Notes: generated from the letters alone by a model not told the origin. A stretch of DNA of 64,000 nucleotides from Fenollaria timonensis (GCF_001457835.1 NZ_LN898230.1:761600-825599), one strand, 5' to 3'. Shown: positions 17,063 through 26,261, numbered from the stretch's first letter. Translations and numbers: made by a program.

Positions 17063-18267
17063 CTCGATCTTATATCGTCATATGCCGCCATGGCAGATAA
17101 CCACGCAAAGCTTAGATTGTAGCCTCCACATGGGCCGTCTATGTCAATTACCTCCCCGATGAAGTATAGTCCATGAACTTTCTTTGACTCCATAGTCTTA
17201 TTATTTATCTCTTTACTAGCTACTCCACCAAGGCTTATCTGGCCAATGCCATAGCCTTTATTTTTTATAATATCTAATTCAAAATCTTTTAATATTTTTA
17301 TTATTTTATGTAAATCATTATCGCTTAAATCCTTAGCAAGCATTTCTTTAGCAAGGCCAAGTCTATCTATCACAGGAATTATAAGCCTTTTGTGTATAAG
17401 ACCAATAAAAAATTCATCCAGACTCTTGTGCCCTAAATCTTTTCTTCTTTCGCTTAATAAAGCAAACATTTCTTCTTCAGTAAAAGTATAAAAAAAGTCT
17501 ATGCTAAATTTATAAGCACTTTCCTTGCCCTTAATGTATCTAGATAATTGAAAGACTGTTGGCCCCGATAAACCATATTTTGTAAATAAAACATCATCTA
17601 CATCATCTTTAATAATCTTACCTGCTTTTTTTAAACTTAGTTTTGCTTTTACTCTAAATCCATCTAAGTGCTTTAAGTACTTATAATCACACTCGTATGG
17701 TACTAGTGCTGGCTTTGTATCAATTACAAATATACCAAGCTCTTTTATTTGCTTAAATAGATTGGCGTCTGAACCAAATTTCGGCATAGCAGCGCCGCCA
17801 CAAGCTATAACTAAGCTCTTGCTCTTGTAAATATTTGCGTTTTGATCCTTAAGTATAAAGATATCACCATCTTTATGAAAGCTTTTTACAAAGACATCAG
17901 TTTTTATATCTATATTATTTCTATCATTTTCATATCTAAGTACGTCAAGGACGCTTGATGCTTGTAATGACATAGGATAGACTCTATCATCCTCCATATA
18001 TGGATATATGCCCATGGCTTTGAACTTTTCTAAAATTACCTCATAGCCATATTTCTCAATCATATATGAAGTAAAGTTCTTATCGTTATAAAGGTTTTCA
18101 TTAAGCTTAGTGTTAGTATAGTTGCACCTGCCATTGCCAGTAGTAAGGAGCTTTTTGCCGACTCTATCGTTCCGCTCAAGCATAAGTATATTTAATTTAT
18201 CCTTATTAAGAGCCCCAAAAAATAGTGCTGCTGCACCTGCTCCTATGACTATAGCATCATATGTCAA
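17050..18267 (-). CDS. BaiN/HI0933-like FAD-dependent flavoprotein
   Basis: 405 aa. FAD-binding GxGxxA motif in IGAGAAALFFG (residues 7-17), LLTTGNGRCNYTN shortly after, and a C-terminal GEVIDIDGPCGGYNL stretch define the HI0933/BaiN family. Members are predicted oxidoreductases; one was named for bile-acid dehydroxylation in Clostridium scindens, but that cannot be carried over. The start is TTG at 18265-18267 after GGTGG; no in-frame ATG lies nearby. It overlaps the Sir2 gene by 11 bp. Confidence 0.85.
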   Translation of the reverse strand: MTYDAIVIGAGAAALFFGALNKDKLNILMLERNDRVGKKLLTTGNGRCNYTNTKLNENLYNDKNFTSYMIEKYGYEVILEKFKAMGIYPYMEDDRVYPMSLQASSVLDVLRYENDRNNIDIKTDVFVKSFHKDGDIFILKDQNANIYKSKSLVIACGGAAMPKFGSDANLFKQIKELGIFVIDTKPALVPYECDYKYLKHLDGFRVKAKLSLKKAGKIIKDDVDDVLFTKYGLSGPTVFQLSRYIKGKESAYKFSIDFFYTFTEEEMFALLSERRKDLGHKSLDEFFIGLIHKRLIIPVIDRLGLAKEMLAKDLSDNDLHKIIKILKDFELDIIKNKGYGIGQISLGGVASKEINNKTMESKKVHGLYFIGEVIDIDGPCGGYNLSFAWLSAMAAYDDIRSRWKA

Positions 18268-18997
18268 TTCTATCCACCACTTCTTTTAATATCTTTCCAA
18301 AACCCTCATGAAAAACAAGTTTTGCATATCTATCGTAAGATGTTTTATCCTTATTTATAATTACTAAATTGTCTGAATTAAAGTATCTAATTAGTCCCGC
18401 TGCTGGATATACCTTTAGTGATGTCCCAGCAACTAAAAGCAAATCAGCCATAGATATTTCATTTATAGCTTCAGACATAACATTATTGTCTAGTGCCTCT
18501 CCGTATAAAACAACATCCGGCTTAATCAATGCGCCGCACTCATCACAAGTACAAGCACCTTTTGAGTGCTTGATATACATTGCGTCAAACTCTTTATGGC
18601 ACTTAGTACAATAAGATCTGTTAATATTGCCGTGAAGCTCAATAACTTTCTTGCTGCCAGCGTCTTGATGTAGATTATCTATGTTTTGAGTGATAACTGC
18701 TTTTAATATACCCATCTCTTCAAGTCTTGCAAGCGCCTTATGTCCTTCGTTTGGCTTAACATTTTCGTAAATAACTTTATCTCTACAAAAGTCAAAGAAT
18801 ATATCCGGATGCGCATGATAAAATAAATTGCTCAAAACTACTTCTGGTTCATATCCTTCATAAAGCCTGTCATTGTAAAGGCCACCTGCTCCTCTAAAGT
18901 CAGGTATACCGCTCTCAGTCGAAACACCTGCACCTCCAAAGAAAACCATATGCTTTGATTTTTTTACTTCTTGGACCAAAAGATCAATATCAAGCAT
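18257..18997 (-). CDS. Sir2-family NAD-dependent protein deacylase
   Basis: 246 aa. NAD-binding GAGVSTESGIPDFRG (22-36), QNID (104-107), catalytic His122 in ELHGNI, and zinc cysteines C130, C133, C151 and C154 (CTKC and CTCDEC). These identify a class U/III-like sirtuin removing acetyl or other acyl groups from lysines. An extra Cys at 149 is unusual in spacing but does not replace a ligand. It is cotranscribed with the permease (8-bp overlap) and the flavoprotein. The symbol is left blank because cobB and srtN names are used inconsistently. Confidence 0.92.
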   Translation of the reverse strand: MLDIDLLVQEVKKSKHMVFFGGAGVSTESGIPDFRGAGGLYNDRLYEGYEPEVVLSNLFYHAHPDIFFDFCRDKVIYENVKPNEGHKALARLEEMGILKAVITQNIDNLHQDAGSKKVIELHGNINRSYCTKCHKEFDAMYIKHSKGACTCDECGALIKPDVVLYGEALDNNVMSEAINEISMADLLLVAGTSLKVYPAAGLIRYFNSDNLVIINKDKTSYDRYAKLVFHEGFGKILKEVVDRIDI

Positions 18998-20210
18998 CCT
19001 TCTTCACTCCATTAAGAATAGCATTTAATAAAATACCAACTATAGCTGCTAAGCTTAGTCCGTTAAGACTGATACTTTCAGTTATAGGAAGCTCTATAGT
19101 AAAGCCGAACAGCTCTTTAAATAAACCGCCTGAAAATCCTATGAAAAGAATTGCTGCCATAACTATGATATTTTTTATATTTAATTTAACATGATTATCT
19201 CTAATGTTTCTAAAACCAATAAAGCCTATCATTGAGAATAGCATAATTGATATGCCACCCATAACTGCTTGTGGTATAGTTCTTAAGAAACCTCCAAGCT
19301 TGCCAACAAAGCCTAGGATGATGGCAAAGACTGCTGCAAGTCTTAGTATTGATGGATCGTAGTTCTTTGTAATAGCTAAAACTCCTGTATTTTCGCCATA
19401 AGTAGTGTTAGCTGGTCCACCTATAAGTGAAGCAAATACTGTTGCTAAACCATCGCCAAGTAAAGTTCTGTTAAGACCTGGATCTTCTACAAAGTTTTGT
19501 CCAACTACTGCTCCATTAGTAGTGATATCGCCTAAGTGTTCCATAAATACAGCAAATATTATTGGAACAATGATTATAATGGCTTCAATATTAAACAGTG
19601 GCAAAGTAAAGTTTGGCACCGCAAAATATTGAGCATTATTAATTTGTGTAAAGTCAACAAGATTTAAAGCAACTGATAGTATATAGCCAAATATTACTGC
19701 AACGAGTATAGATATTTGCTTTAAGAAACCTTTAACTAAATATGGCCAAGCTACAGCAACTGCAAGTGTAAGTCCAGCTACTATATATGATGTCTTCGCC
19801 ATATTAAACGCTGTTGGCAATAGATTGAAGCCTATAACTATAATCATAGGTCCAATTACTTGTGGTGGTAGTATCTTTTGTATTTTTTCTATGCCTATGC
19901 CTCTAATGAAGAACGAAAATAATACATAGACTAAACCTGCTACCAGCATACCGCCTTGAGCGTATCTAAGATCGCCATATTGCTCAGCTACTTGCACTAT
20001 AACTGGTATAAATGCAAATGATGAACCCAAAAATACTGGCACTTTTTTCTTTGTGCAATAGTGGAATATAAGTGTACCACAGCCAGCACTGAAAAGTGCT
20101 ACAGAAGGATCAAGTCCTGTAAGTATAGGAACTAAAACTGTAGCCCCAAACATAGCAATCAAGTGTTGCAAAGCTAAAATCGATTTCTTAATACTAAGAG
20201 ATGCTTTCAT
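18990..20210 (-). CDS. Nucleobase:cation symporter-2 permease, uracil type
   Basis: 406-aa membrane protein with about 12-14 helices of the NCS2/SLC23 family. The signature loop GENTGVLAITKN and a conserved Glu in FAVFMEHLGD near residue 230 fit UraA-like carriers, which take up uracil with protons. Xanthine or uric acid transporters of the same superfamily are alternatives, though the short length and N-terminal LQHLIAMFGATVLVP favour uracil. It follows prfA by one base gap and overlaps sir2 by 8 bp. No PyrR or purine riboswitch leader is present in front. Confidence 0.85.
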   Translation of the reverse strand: MKASLSIKKSILALQHLIAMFGATVLVPILTGLDPSVALFSAGCGTLIFHYCTKKKVPVFLGSSFAFIPVIVQVAEQYGDLRYAQGGMLVAGLVYVLFSFFIRGIGIEKIQKILPPQVIGPMIIVIGFNLLPTAFNMAKTSYIVAGLTLAVAVAWPYLVKGFLKQISILVAVIFGYILSVALNLVDFTQINNAQYFAVPNFTLPLFNIEAIIIIVPIIFAVFMEHLGDITTNGAVVGQNFVEDPGLNRTLLGDGLATVFASLIGGPANTTYGENTGVLAITKNYDPSILRLAAVFAIILGFVGKLGGFLRTIPQAVMGGISIMLFSMIGFIGFRNIRDNHVKLNIKNIIVMAAILFIGFSGGLFKELFGFTIELPITESISLNGLSLAAIVGILLNAILNGVKKDA

Positions 20211-20211
20211 C

Positions 20212-21282
20212 TTATGCCTCCAATTCTTTTAATTTTTCTGCTTGTTCGTGAGTTAGTAGAGCGTCTATCATCTCATCTAAATCCCCGTTCAAAAAGTCTT
20301 CCAATCTATATAAAGTTAAATTGATTCTATGATCAGTTACTCTTCCTTGTGGGAAATTATATGTTCTAATTCTTTCAGATCTGTCTCCTGAACCTACTTG
20401 GCCCTTTTTAAGCTTAGCTAGTTCATCATTTTGTTCTTGTAGCATCTTGTCATATAGTCTTGATTTAAGAACCTTCATTGCTTTTTCTTTGTTCTTTAAT
20501 TGTGATTTTTCGTCTTGGCAAGTAACTACAAGTCCTGTAGGAACGTGAGTGATTCTAACAGCAGAGTCAGTTGTGTTAACGCATTGTCCGCCGTGACCAC
20601 TAGCTCTATAAACGTCTATCTTTAAATCGTTTTCATTGATTTCTATCTCAACGTCATCAGCTTCAGGCATAACAGCAACAGTAGCTGCTGATGTGTGTAT
20701 ACGACCGGAGGCTTCTGTTTCAGGAACTCTTTGAACTCTGTGAACGCCTGATTCGTGTTTTAGTCTTGAGTAAGCGCCTTTACCATTTATCATAAAGATA
20801 ACTTCCTTAAAGCCGCCTATACCAGTTTCGTTCGTACTCATGACTTCAGTTTTGTAGCCTCTCTTGTCAGCGTACATAGAATACATTCTAAATAAGTCTC
20901 CAGCAAATAGTGCAGCTTCTTCGCCGCCTATACCGCCTCTAATTTCTACGATAACGTTCCTATCGTCATTAGGGTCCTTTGGTATAAGCATAATTTTAAG
21001 GTCTTCTTCGGCCTTAGCAATATTTTCTTGTAAATTCTTTAAATCTTCCTTAGCAAGTTCCCTCATCTCATCATCAAGGTTCTCGCCAAGCATCTCTTCA
21101 GTATCCTTAAGTTCATTTAAATAACCTTGATACTCTTTATATCTATCAACTATTGGCTTTAAGTCAGAGTATTCCTTCATTGTCTTTTGATACTCTTTCA
21201 TGTCCTTCAAAAGATCTGGATCCATGACTTTTTCGCCAAGTTCTTTATACTTGTCTTCAATAAAATTTAATTTTTCTAACAT
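20212..21282 (-). CDS. prfA: Peptide chain release factor 1
   Basis: 356 aa, usual length for RF1. It recognises UAA/UAG and triggers peptide release. The PxT-type anticodon mimic is seen as [10 protein letters not shown] (PET at 187-189) and the catalytic GGQ at 231-233 in SGHGGQCVN. The N-terminal ~100 residues form the coiled helical domain. The ATG follows AGGAGATGAG closely. It sits directly after prmC, whose product methylates the Gln of GGQ, the usual pairing in Firmicutes. Confidence 0.97.
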   Translation of the reverse strand: MLEKLNFIEDKYKELGEKVMDPDLLKDMKEYQKTMKEYSDLKPIVDRYKEYQGYLNELKDTEEMLGENLDDEMRELAKEDLKNLQENIAKAEEDLKIMLIPKDPNDDRNVIVEIRGGIGGEEAALFAGDLFRMYSMYADKRGYKTEVMSTNETGIGGFKEVIFMINGKGAYSRLKHESGVHRVQRVPETEASGRIHTSAATVAVMPEADDVEIEINENDLKIDVYRASGHGGQCVNTTDSAVRITHVPTGLVVTCQDEKSQLKNKEKAMKVLKSRLYDKMLQEQNDELAKLKKGQVGSGDRSERIRTYNFPQGRVTDHRINLTLYRLEDFLNGDLDEMIDALLTHEQAEKLKELEA

Positions 21283-21293
21283 TTTCTCATCTC

Positions 21294-22109
21294 CTAAATG
21301 CAGGCAGAAACAAATCTATCAAAGCCTTCAAGGTCTTTGTAGATTTTAATATCTTTATAATTATTCTTTTCTAATATATCTTTTACAATATTTCCTTGAT
21401 TGTATCCAATCTCGAAAAATACCATGCGTTTAATCTTTTCTCTAGCCTGTTTAATGATTTTCTCGTAGTATTCATAGCCCAAAGTTCCGCCTACTAAGGC
21501 AAGCTTTGGCTCCTTAAATATATCCTCTTCCAAGCCCATATATTCTTCACTAGATATATATGGTGGGTTCGATATTAGTATATCATAAGTTCCACTAATA
21601 TTCTCAAATAAATCAGATAAAATGAAATTTATAGATAAATTGTTTAATTCAGAATTTTCCTTAGCTAAATTAAGTGCATCTTCAGAAATATCCGAGCAAG
21701 TAACATCAACTTTTGTATTTTCTTCTTTAATAGCAAGAGCTATAGCTCCAGTTCCCGTACACATGTCTAATACACTGTCATTTGGTTTTATAAAGCCATT
21801 AACAATGTCAATTAATTCCTCTGTACAAAACCTAGGTATCAACGCTCTTTCATCAGTTTTTAGAACAATGTTTCTAAAATACTTCTTGCCTATGATGTAA
21901 GCCATGGGCGTGTCATTTAACCTCCTATTAAGAAGCGCAAAAAACTCTTCTTCATTAATATCAAAATCTTTGTTCAAGCTTAAAAACAGCTTATCCTTGC
22001 CCGTTATATGCTCTAGAAGTATATATATCTCGCCCATTGGATTAAGTATATTTTTTCCCGATGCTTCAATATCAGCTAAAGCTTTTCTTATAATATCTTT
22101 AACTACCAA
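21294..22109 (-). CDS. prmC: Release factor glutamine N5-methyltransferase
   Basis: 271 aa. SAM-binding motif [13 protein letters not shown] (113-125) and the catalytic NPPY at 181-184 identify PrmC, which methylates the GGQ glutamine of RF1 and RF2. The start is TTG at 22107-22109, overlapping the stop of the DUF1385 gene by 7 bp, with AAGG about ten bases upstream; the next in-frame Met (residue 25) would remove part of the N-terminal domain. It stands 11 bp ahead of prfA. Confidence 0.95.
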   Translation of the reverse strand: MVVKDIIRKALADIEASGKNILNPMGEIYILLEHITGKDKLFLSLNKDFDINEEEFFALLNRRLNDTPMAYIIGKKYFRNIVLKTDERALIPRFCTEELIDIVNGFIKPNDSVLDMCTGTGAIALAIKEENTKVDVTCSDISEDALNLAKENSELNNLSINFILSDLFENISGTYDILISNPPYISSEEYMGLEEDIFKEPKLALVGGTLGYEYYEKIIKQAREKIKRMVFFEIGYNQGNIVKDILEKNNYKDIKIYKDLEGFDRFVSACI

Positions 22110-23008
22110 GCGTCTAAACCTTCTTCACTAGGTATTACTTCTTTAACCGCCGCTATCGCTACTTCAACCATATCGTCATCAGGCTCTTTGACAGTAGCAA
22201 TCTTTTGTAACCATAGTCCTGGTTTAGCAACAGCCCTACAAAAGCCCACGTTATCGTACTTGCCTATGAGTCTATTGATCTCGTATGATATAGCAGCTAC
22301 TAGTGGCAGAGCTATAATTCTTGAGACTACTCTCATTACTGGAGATGGCCATCCAAAGAATGACAGCACTACTATTGATACAAGCATAACCATAAACAAA
22401 AAGCTTGTTCCGCATCTTGGATGGTACTTGCTCATCTTTTGTACATTTTCAACAGTAAGATCAAGGCCATTCTCATAAGCGAAGATAGTTTTGTGCTCAG
22501 CGCCGTGGTACATGAATACTCTCTTTAAATCCTTTTGATTCGATATTAAACTTATATATACTAAAAATATAGATATCCTTATCAAGCCTTCAACAAAGTT
22601 TAGTAAGAATATATTATTGATTTTATCCTTTAAGAAGTTAGCTATGAATGTTGGAATTACAACAAAAAGTGCTATAGCTATAAAAAAAGAAAAAACAAAA
22701 GTAAAAATATTAAACAAAGTATCCTTAAATTTACTAGTTTCTTTTTTATCCTCTTCATCGTCATAAAAAGAGGCAGAATAATAGAGAGCTTTAGTGCCTT
22801 CAGACATTGAGTCCACAAGCTTAGATATACCTCTTATGAATGGTATCTTAAAGATGAGCTTATTATTTTTCTTGCTATCATCTTTTACACTTACCTCTAT
22901 CTTGCCATCAGGTTTTCTAACGGCAATAGAAGTCTTCTCTGGTCCCTTCATAAGTATACCTTCGATTAAAGCTTGTCCACCTATACTTGTTTTAAAATTC
23001 TTTTTCAT
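22103..23008 (-). CDS. DUF1385 membrane protein
   Basis: 301 aa. The N-terminus (SIGGQALIEGILMKGPEKTS) and the central YHGAEHKTIFAYENG block are the hallmarks of DUF1385; about four hydrophobic segments (residues ~100-220) indicate a membrane protein. Function is unknown, but the gene sits between rpmE and prmC/prfA in many clostridia, as here. The ATG at 23008 is preferred to the GTG at 23017 because the AGGTG ribosome site overlaps that GTG. Confidence 0.9.
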   Translation of the reverse strand: MKKNFKTSIGGQALIEGILMKGPEKTSIAVRKPDGKIEVSVKDDSKKNNKLIFKIPFIRGISKLVDSMSEGTKALYYSASFYDDEEDKKETSKFKDTLFNIFTFVFSFFIAIALFVVIPTFIANFLKDKINNIFLLNFVEGLIRISIFLVYISLISNQKDLKRVFMYHGAEHKTIFAYENGLDLTVENVQKMSKYHPRCGTSFLFMVMLVSIVVLSFFGWPSPVMRVVSRIIALPLVAAISYEINRLIGKYDNVGFCRAVAKPGLWLQKIATVKEPDDDMVEVAIAAVKEVIPSEEGLDAW

Positions 23009-23028
23009 TTTTTTCACCTATATAATGA

Positions 23029-23058
23029 AAAATTAGCAGAAAAAAGTCTGCTAATTTT
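23029..23058 (-). terminator. Hairpin between rpmE and the DUF1385 gene
   Basis: A 12-bp perfect inverted repeat (AAAATTAGCAGA at 23029-23040 and TCTGCTAATTTT at 23047-23058) immediately after rpmE, with T-rich DNA after it on the minus strand. It probably terminates part of the transcription, giving more rpmE mRNA than downstream mRNA. Confidence 0.75.
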
Positions 23059-23257
23059 CGTCTTTTTTGTATCTCTTCTTGAATTTCTCTACACGGCCAC
23101 CACGTTCAGTAAACTTTTGTTTACCTGTAAAGAATGGGTGACATTCAGAGCAAACTTCTACTTTTAACTCGTCTCTTGTTGATCCTGTAACGAATGTGTT
23201 GCCACATGCGCATGTAACAGTTACTTCTTTAAATTCTGGATGTATGTCCTTTTTCAT
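23051..23257 (-). CDS. rpmE: Ribosomal protein L31, zinc-binding form
   Basis: 68 aa, component of the 50S subunit. [12 protein letters not shown] opens the protein, and CxC (CAC) plus CSEC show the zinc-binding (type A, C+) version. The start at 23257 follows GAGAGGTG; the ten residues upstream in the open frame are leader sequence. A strong promoter lies 34 bp upstream and a hairpin follows the stop. Confidence 0.97.
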   Translation of the reverse strand: MKKDIHPEFKEVTVTCACGNTFVTGSTRDELKVEVCSECHPFFTGKQKFTERGGRVEKFKKRYKKDEN

Positions 23258-23290
23258 TTTTTTCACCTCTCTTATCACATTAACCATTAG

Positions 23291-23319
23291 ATTATATCAT
23301 ATAAGTATCAATATTTCAA
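23291..23319 (-). promoter_or_regulatory. SigA-type promoter of the rpmE operon
   Basis: Minus strand: TTGAAA (-35, 23314-23319), 17-bp spacer, TATAAT (-10, 23291-23296) preceded by TGA. This is among the best promoters in the window and fits a ribosomal protein gene. Confidence 0.85.
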
Positions 23320-23379
23320 GTATTTTTTATAAATTTTTTATAAATTTTCTTTCAATACATATTGTATATTACTTCATAT

Positions 23380-24693
23380 CTATTTACTAAGACCAGCATC
23401 TCTCATCACTGCTTTTATAATTCTTTGATTTTCTAAATAGCCTGTCTTGTCCTCTTCACTCTCTTGAACAATTATATCTGGCACTGTTTGATCTAATTCG
23501 TTTATAGAACCAGACTCAGTTACACCCATTACATTTGAGAATCTCATAACAAAGGCCGTATTAGGAAGGTCTACTTGCATTGGGTCAAAGCCAATACCGT
23601 CACCACCTGTTCTGCTTCCTACCAAGGTAGCCAATTTAGTTTCTTTGCAAAATGAGGCAAGCATCTCAGCCGAAGAATAAACTCCATTATCTACTAAAAG
23701 ATATATCTTTCCTTTGAAGTGAATAGAGTCTTCACTTGGCCCTATTATACTACCACCAACTAAATAGCCATCAAAATCTTTAAGAATATCTTTCACATCA
23801 ATACTAAATGAAGACTTATCTAAAAATGTTTTTAAGTCATTATTAAAATGCATTTGTTCAAATATTTTTTTATATAATTCTCCTGATTTAATAAAAAGAT
23901 AATCTTTTGTTTCGTATTTTTTATCTATTATTTTAGGAAGTAAAAAATCAGCCCAATATCTGCTGTCACCACCGCCATTGCCTCTTATATCGATTATTAA
24001 GAAAGGATAATCTTTTATTTCATTCAGATAATTAATAACAATGTCTCTATCTTGATTGATGTATTCCATACCTATAAGTGAGCTAATTCTGATATAAGCA
24101 AGTTTATCTTTAATTATATTCTCAGTCATAAGATTTTTAGAATAAGTCTTATTTACTTCATCGTCCTTCTTTATATTTGCATCGACATATTTCTTTACTG
24201 TTTCGTTATTAATATTGTATCTTCTTCGAACATTGTCTTTCTCATACATTTTAGCAATATCATGTCTCCAAGCATTCTTTGGCGTAGGATAATAATTGAC
24301 ATACATAAACATTGCATAATCTTCTGGCATTAAATGAGTATGTCTATTGTGAAGTTCGTCTAAAACAGAAGTCATTCTACTAAAGAAGTCTGCATCATTT
24401 TTTGATTCTGCAATATATGCTTCATACTTCTCTTTATTATTTAGCCAATCAACACCATATAATTTTTTATTAACTTCAAAAAATGGATAATGCTCTTTCA
24501 AGGTATTGTATGCGAAATTAAAATCTTCTATGTAATCCTCTTTACTTAAATTAAATTCTTTATGCTCCAAGTCTTTTAAATTAATTGCCCTTATGTCATT
24601 AGTCTTAGTGTTAATATAGTTATTATAAGAAAAAATTGATACTATTAATAATAGCATTATAAGACAAAATGATATGATAGCATTCTTCTTCAT
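23380..24693 (-). CDS. S41 family peptidase-like protein, membrane anchored
   Basis: 437 aa. Residues 7-28 are a hydrophobic signal anchor, so the enzyme should face outward. The tail-specific protease/S41 fold is indicated by YPFLIIDIRGNGGGDSRYW and by DNGVYSSAEMLASFCKET, where a Ser of YSSAE is the likely nucleophile, followed by GSRTGGDGIGFDP. No PDZ domain is obvious. Substrates unknown. ATG follows GAGGGGG. The gene has no promoter of its own close by: ISL3 copy 1 was inserted only 42 bp before its ATG and appears to have moved its promoter to 26225-26252. Confidence 0.82.
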   Translation of the reverse strand: MKKNAIISFCLIMLLLIVSIFSYNNYINTKTNDIRAINLKDLEHKEFNLSKEDYIEDFNFAYNTLKEHYPFFEVNKKLYGVDWLNNKEKYEAYIAESKNDADFFSRMTSVLDELHNRHTHLMPEDYAMFMYVNYYPTPKNAWRHDIAKMYEKDNVRRRYNINNETVKKYVDANIKKDDEVNKTYSKNLMTENIIKDKLAYIRISSLIGMEYINQDRDIVINYLNEIKDYPFLIIDIRGNGGGDSRYWADFLLPKIIDKKYETKDYLFIKSGELYKKIFEQMHFNNDLKTFLDKSSFSIDVKDILKDFDGYLVGGSIIGPSEDSIHFKGKIYLLVDNGVYSSAEMLASFCKETKLATLVGSRTGGDGIGFDPMQVDLPNTAFVMRFSNVMGVTESGSINELDQTVPDIIVQESEEDKTGYLENQRIIKAVMRDAGLSK

Positions 24694-24727
24694 GATTTAT
24701 AGCCCCCTCATTGCAAATTTATATCTA

Positions 24728-24735
24728 TAAATATT
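24728..24735. repeat. 8-bp target duplication of ISL3 copy 1
   Basis: TAAATATT at 24728-24735 is repeated exactly at 26220-26227, directly outside the two ends of the element. Eight bases is the usual duplication for ISL3 elements. Confidence 0.92.
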
Positions 24736-24803
24736 GGCTGTATAATATCTATTGGGGAGTAAAACCTCAATAGATATTTTTTTGATAAAATTACAAAAAA
24801 AAG

Positions 24804-24832
24804 TTGCACTTGCACACATTTTATCCTATACT
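24804..24832 (+). promoter_or_regulatory. Promoter of the ISL3 transposase, copy 1
   Basis: TTGCAC (24804-24809), 17 bp, TATACT (24827-24832); a second register uses TTGCAC at 24810 with TAAAAT at 24833-24838. The mRNA would begin just ahead of AGGAGGTG and the GTG start. The same site occurs in copy 2 on the minus strand (63442-63470). Confidence 0.6.
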
Positions 24833-24866
24833 TAAAATACCACTACAACATAGGAGGTGTGTACAA

Positions 24867-26042
24867 GTGCAAGAATATAATACCATAAATTTGCTAGCTT
24901 GTAAAGATGTAGTTGTTAACAATTTTAAAGAAGGTGAAAATGTAGTAGTTATAGAAGCACAGACAAAAAAGTTAAAAAGCTGCCCATACTGTGGTTCTAA
25001 ACATATCTGGGTTCATGATCACAGAACTCAAAAGATAAAAGATACACAGATGCATGGTAAAAAATGCATAATAAACCTAAGAAAAACTAGGTACAACTGT
25101 AAGTGCTGCGGGAAAAGAATTGATAGCAAAACAGAACTAGTAGCAAAGAAAATGACCATGACAAAAAGACTAGTAGCATCCATAGCTAGAGAGTTTAGAG
25201 AACTTTACTCAATAAAGTCAATATCAAGAAGATACTCAGTAAGCACATCAACAGTTACAAGAGTCCTATCTTACCTATCAGTAGAGAGAAAAAGTCTTCC
25301 AAAAGTACTTTTAATAGACGAGTTTAAAGGCGACAGCGGTTCATACAAGTATCAATGCTCACTTCTAGATGGCATAACACATGAAATCATAGACATAGTT
25401 AAAAGTAGGCAAGAAAATATTTTGTTTGAATACTTTAAAAACATACCAAAAGAAGAAAGAGAAAATGTAAAGATATTTGTTAGCGATATGTCAAAAACAT
25501 TTAAAAACGTTAAAAACGCATACTTTAAAAACGCAGTACACATAGCAGACAAATATCACTTCGTAAGACAAGTCTCTTGGAGCTTAGAAAACGTAAGAAA
25601 GAGAATACAAAAAGATACATCAGCAGAAATGAGAATATACCTAAAAAGAAGTAAAAGCATACTTACAAAACCAATGCCAAAACTTAATGATGATCAAAAG
25701 CGAGAAGCAGCTCTAATGCTAGAGATAAGCGAAGAGCTAAGACTAGCATATGGCTTAAAAGAATCCTTCTATCAAGAAGTTCTAGTGCAGAAAAACAAAG
25801 AACAAGCACAATACAAGGTAAACGCATGGATAGACATATGTAAAAAATCAAAACTTAAAGAGTTTAAATCATGTATAACAGCCTTTACAAACTGGTCTGA
25901 TGAAATTACAAACTCATTTGACTACAAACATTCAAATGGAGCACTAGAAGGAAAACATACAAAGATAAAGACACTAAAAAGAAACAGCTTTGGTATGAGA
26001 AACTTCGAGAGGTTCAGAAAAAGAATAATGCTTTTAGACTAA
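24867..26042 (+). CDS. ISL3 family transposase, copy 1
   Basis: 391-aa DDE transposase. An N-terminal zinc-finger-like part contains CPYCGSKH and CKCCGKR (zf-ISL3), followed by a helix-turn-helix region (ISRRYSVSTSTVTR) and the ISL3 catalytic domain (LLIDEFKGD, VSDMSKTF, and a C-terminal SNGALEGKHTKIK bearing the Glu). The start is GTG at 24867, nine bases after AGGAGG; the longer frame from TTG at 24804 would run through the promoter. It is identical in protein sequence to the copy at 62232-63407. Confidence 0.95.
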   Translation: MQEYNTINLLACKDVVVNNFKEGENVVVIEAQTKKLKSCPYCGSKHIWVHDHRTQKIKDTQMHGKKCIINLRKTRYNCKCCGKRIDSKTELVAKKMTMTKRLVASIAREFRELYSIKSISRRYSVSTSTVTRVLSYLSVERKSLPKVLLIDEFKGDSGSYKYQCSLLDGITHEIIDIVKSRQENILFEYFKNIPKEERENVKIFVSDMSKTFKNVKNAYFKNAVHIADKYHFVRQVSWSLENVRKRIQKDTSAEMRIYLKRSKSILTKPMPKLNDDQKREAALMLEISEELRLAYGLKESFYQEVLVQKNKEQAQYKVNAWIDICKKSKLKEFKSCITAFTNWSDEITNSFDYKHSNGALEGKHTKIKTLKRNSFGMRNFERFRKRIMLLD

Positions 26043-26069
26043 AATATATATATAAAACATCATAAAAAC

Positions 26070-26095
26070 CTAATAAGCCTATATAGGTTTATTAG
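26070..26095. terminator. Palindrome after the ISL3 transposase, copy 1
   Basis: CTAATAAgCCTATATAGGtTTATTAG is nearly perfectly self-complementary and lies 28 bp after the transposase stop, as a possible bidirectional terminator. It lacks a long T run. The same sequence is present in copy 2 (about 62179-62204). Confidence 0.5.
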
Positions 26096-26224
26096 TCATG
26101 CAAAAATTACATAAATTTGTGTTATTTTAAGTATATAAATTAAAAACGTGCAAATGTTAGTTTTAACATAAAAAGAGAGACTTAAATCAATAAGTCTCCC
26201 CAATATTTGACATAGAGCCTAAAT

Positions 26225-26252
26225 ATTATATCACATACAGATTAATAATCAA
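26225..26252 (-). promoter_or_regulatory. Probable ancestral promoter of the S41 peptidase, displaced by ISL3
   Basis: Minus strand: TTGATT (26247-26252), 16-bp spacer, TATAAT (26225-26230) preceded by TGA. Removing the IS and one target copy rejoins this to the S41 gene about 40 bp upstream of its ATG, a normal distance. The insertion duplicated bases that overlap the end of the -10 box, so transcription now starts inside or beside the element and must cross it antisense to reach the gene. Confidence 0.65.
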
Positions 26253-26261
26253 CTTAAAAAA

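Larger units (their letters stand above)
24736..26219 (+). mobile_element. ISL3-family insertion sequence, intact, copy 1
   Basis: 1484 bp, matching copy 2 at 62055-63538 in reverse orientation (identical transposase, identical ends where compared). Terminal inverted repeats are imperfect, GGCTGTATAATATCTATTGGGGAG at the left (24736-24759; shown in two parts: GGCTGTATAATATC then TATTGGGGAG) against GGCTCTATGTCAAA then TATTGGGGAG at the right. Inside the left end, a perfect 11-bp hairpin (24744-24754 with 24768-24778) is followed by seven T on the plus strand and would stop transcription entering towards the transposase. Another hairpin lies inside the right end (26177-26198). A perfect 8-bp duplication and intact gene indicate a recent, potentially active insertion. 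Confidence 0.95.

Noticed and set aside
26130-26200. Hairpin 26177-26198 as a riboswitch-like leader for ispA
   Set aside because: It is inside the ISL3 right end, occurs equally in copy 2, and points away from ispA.
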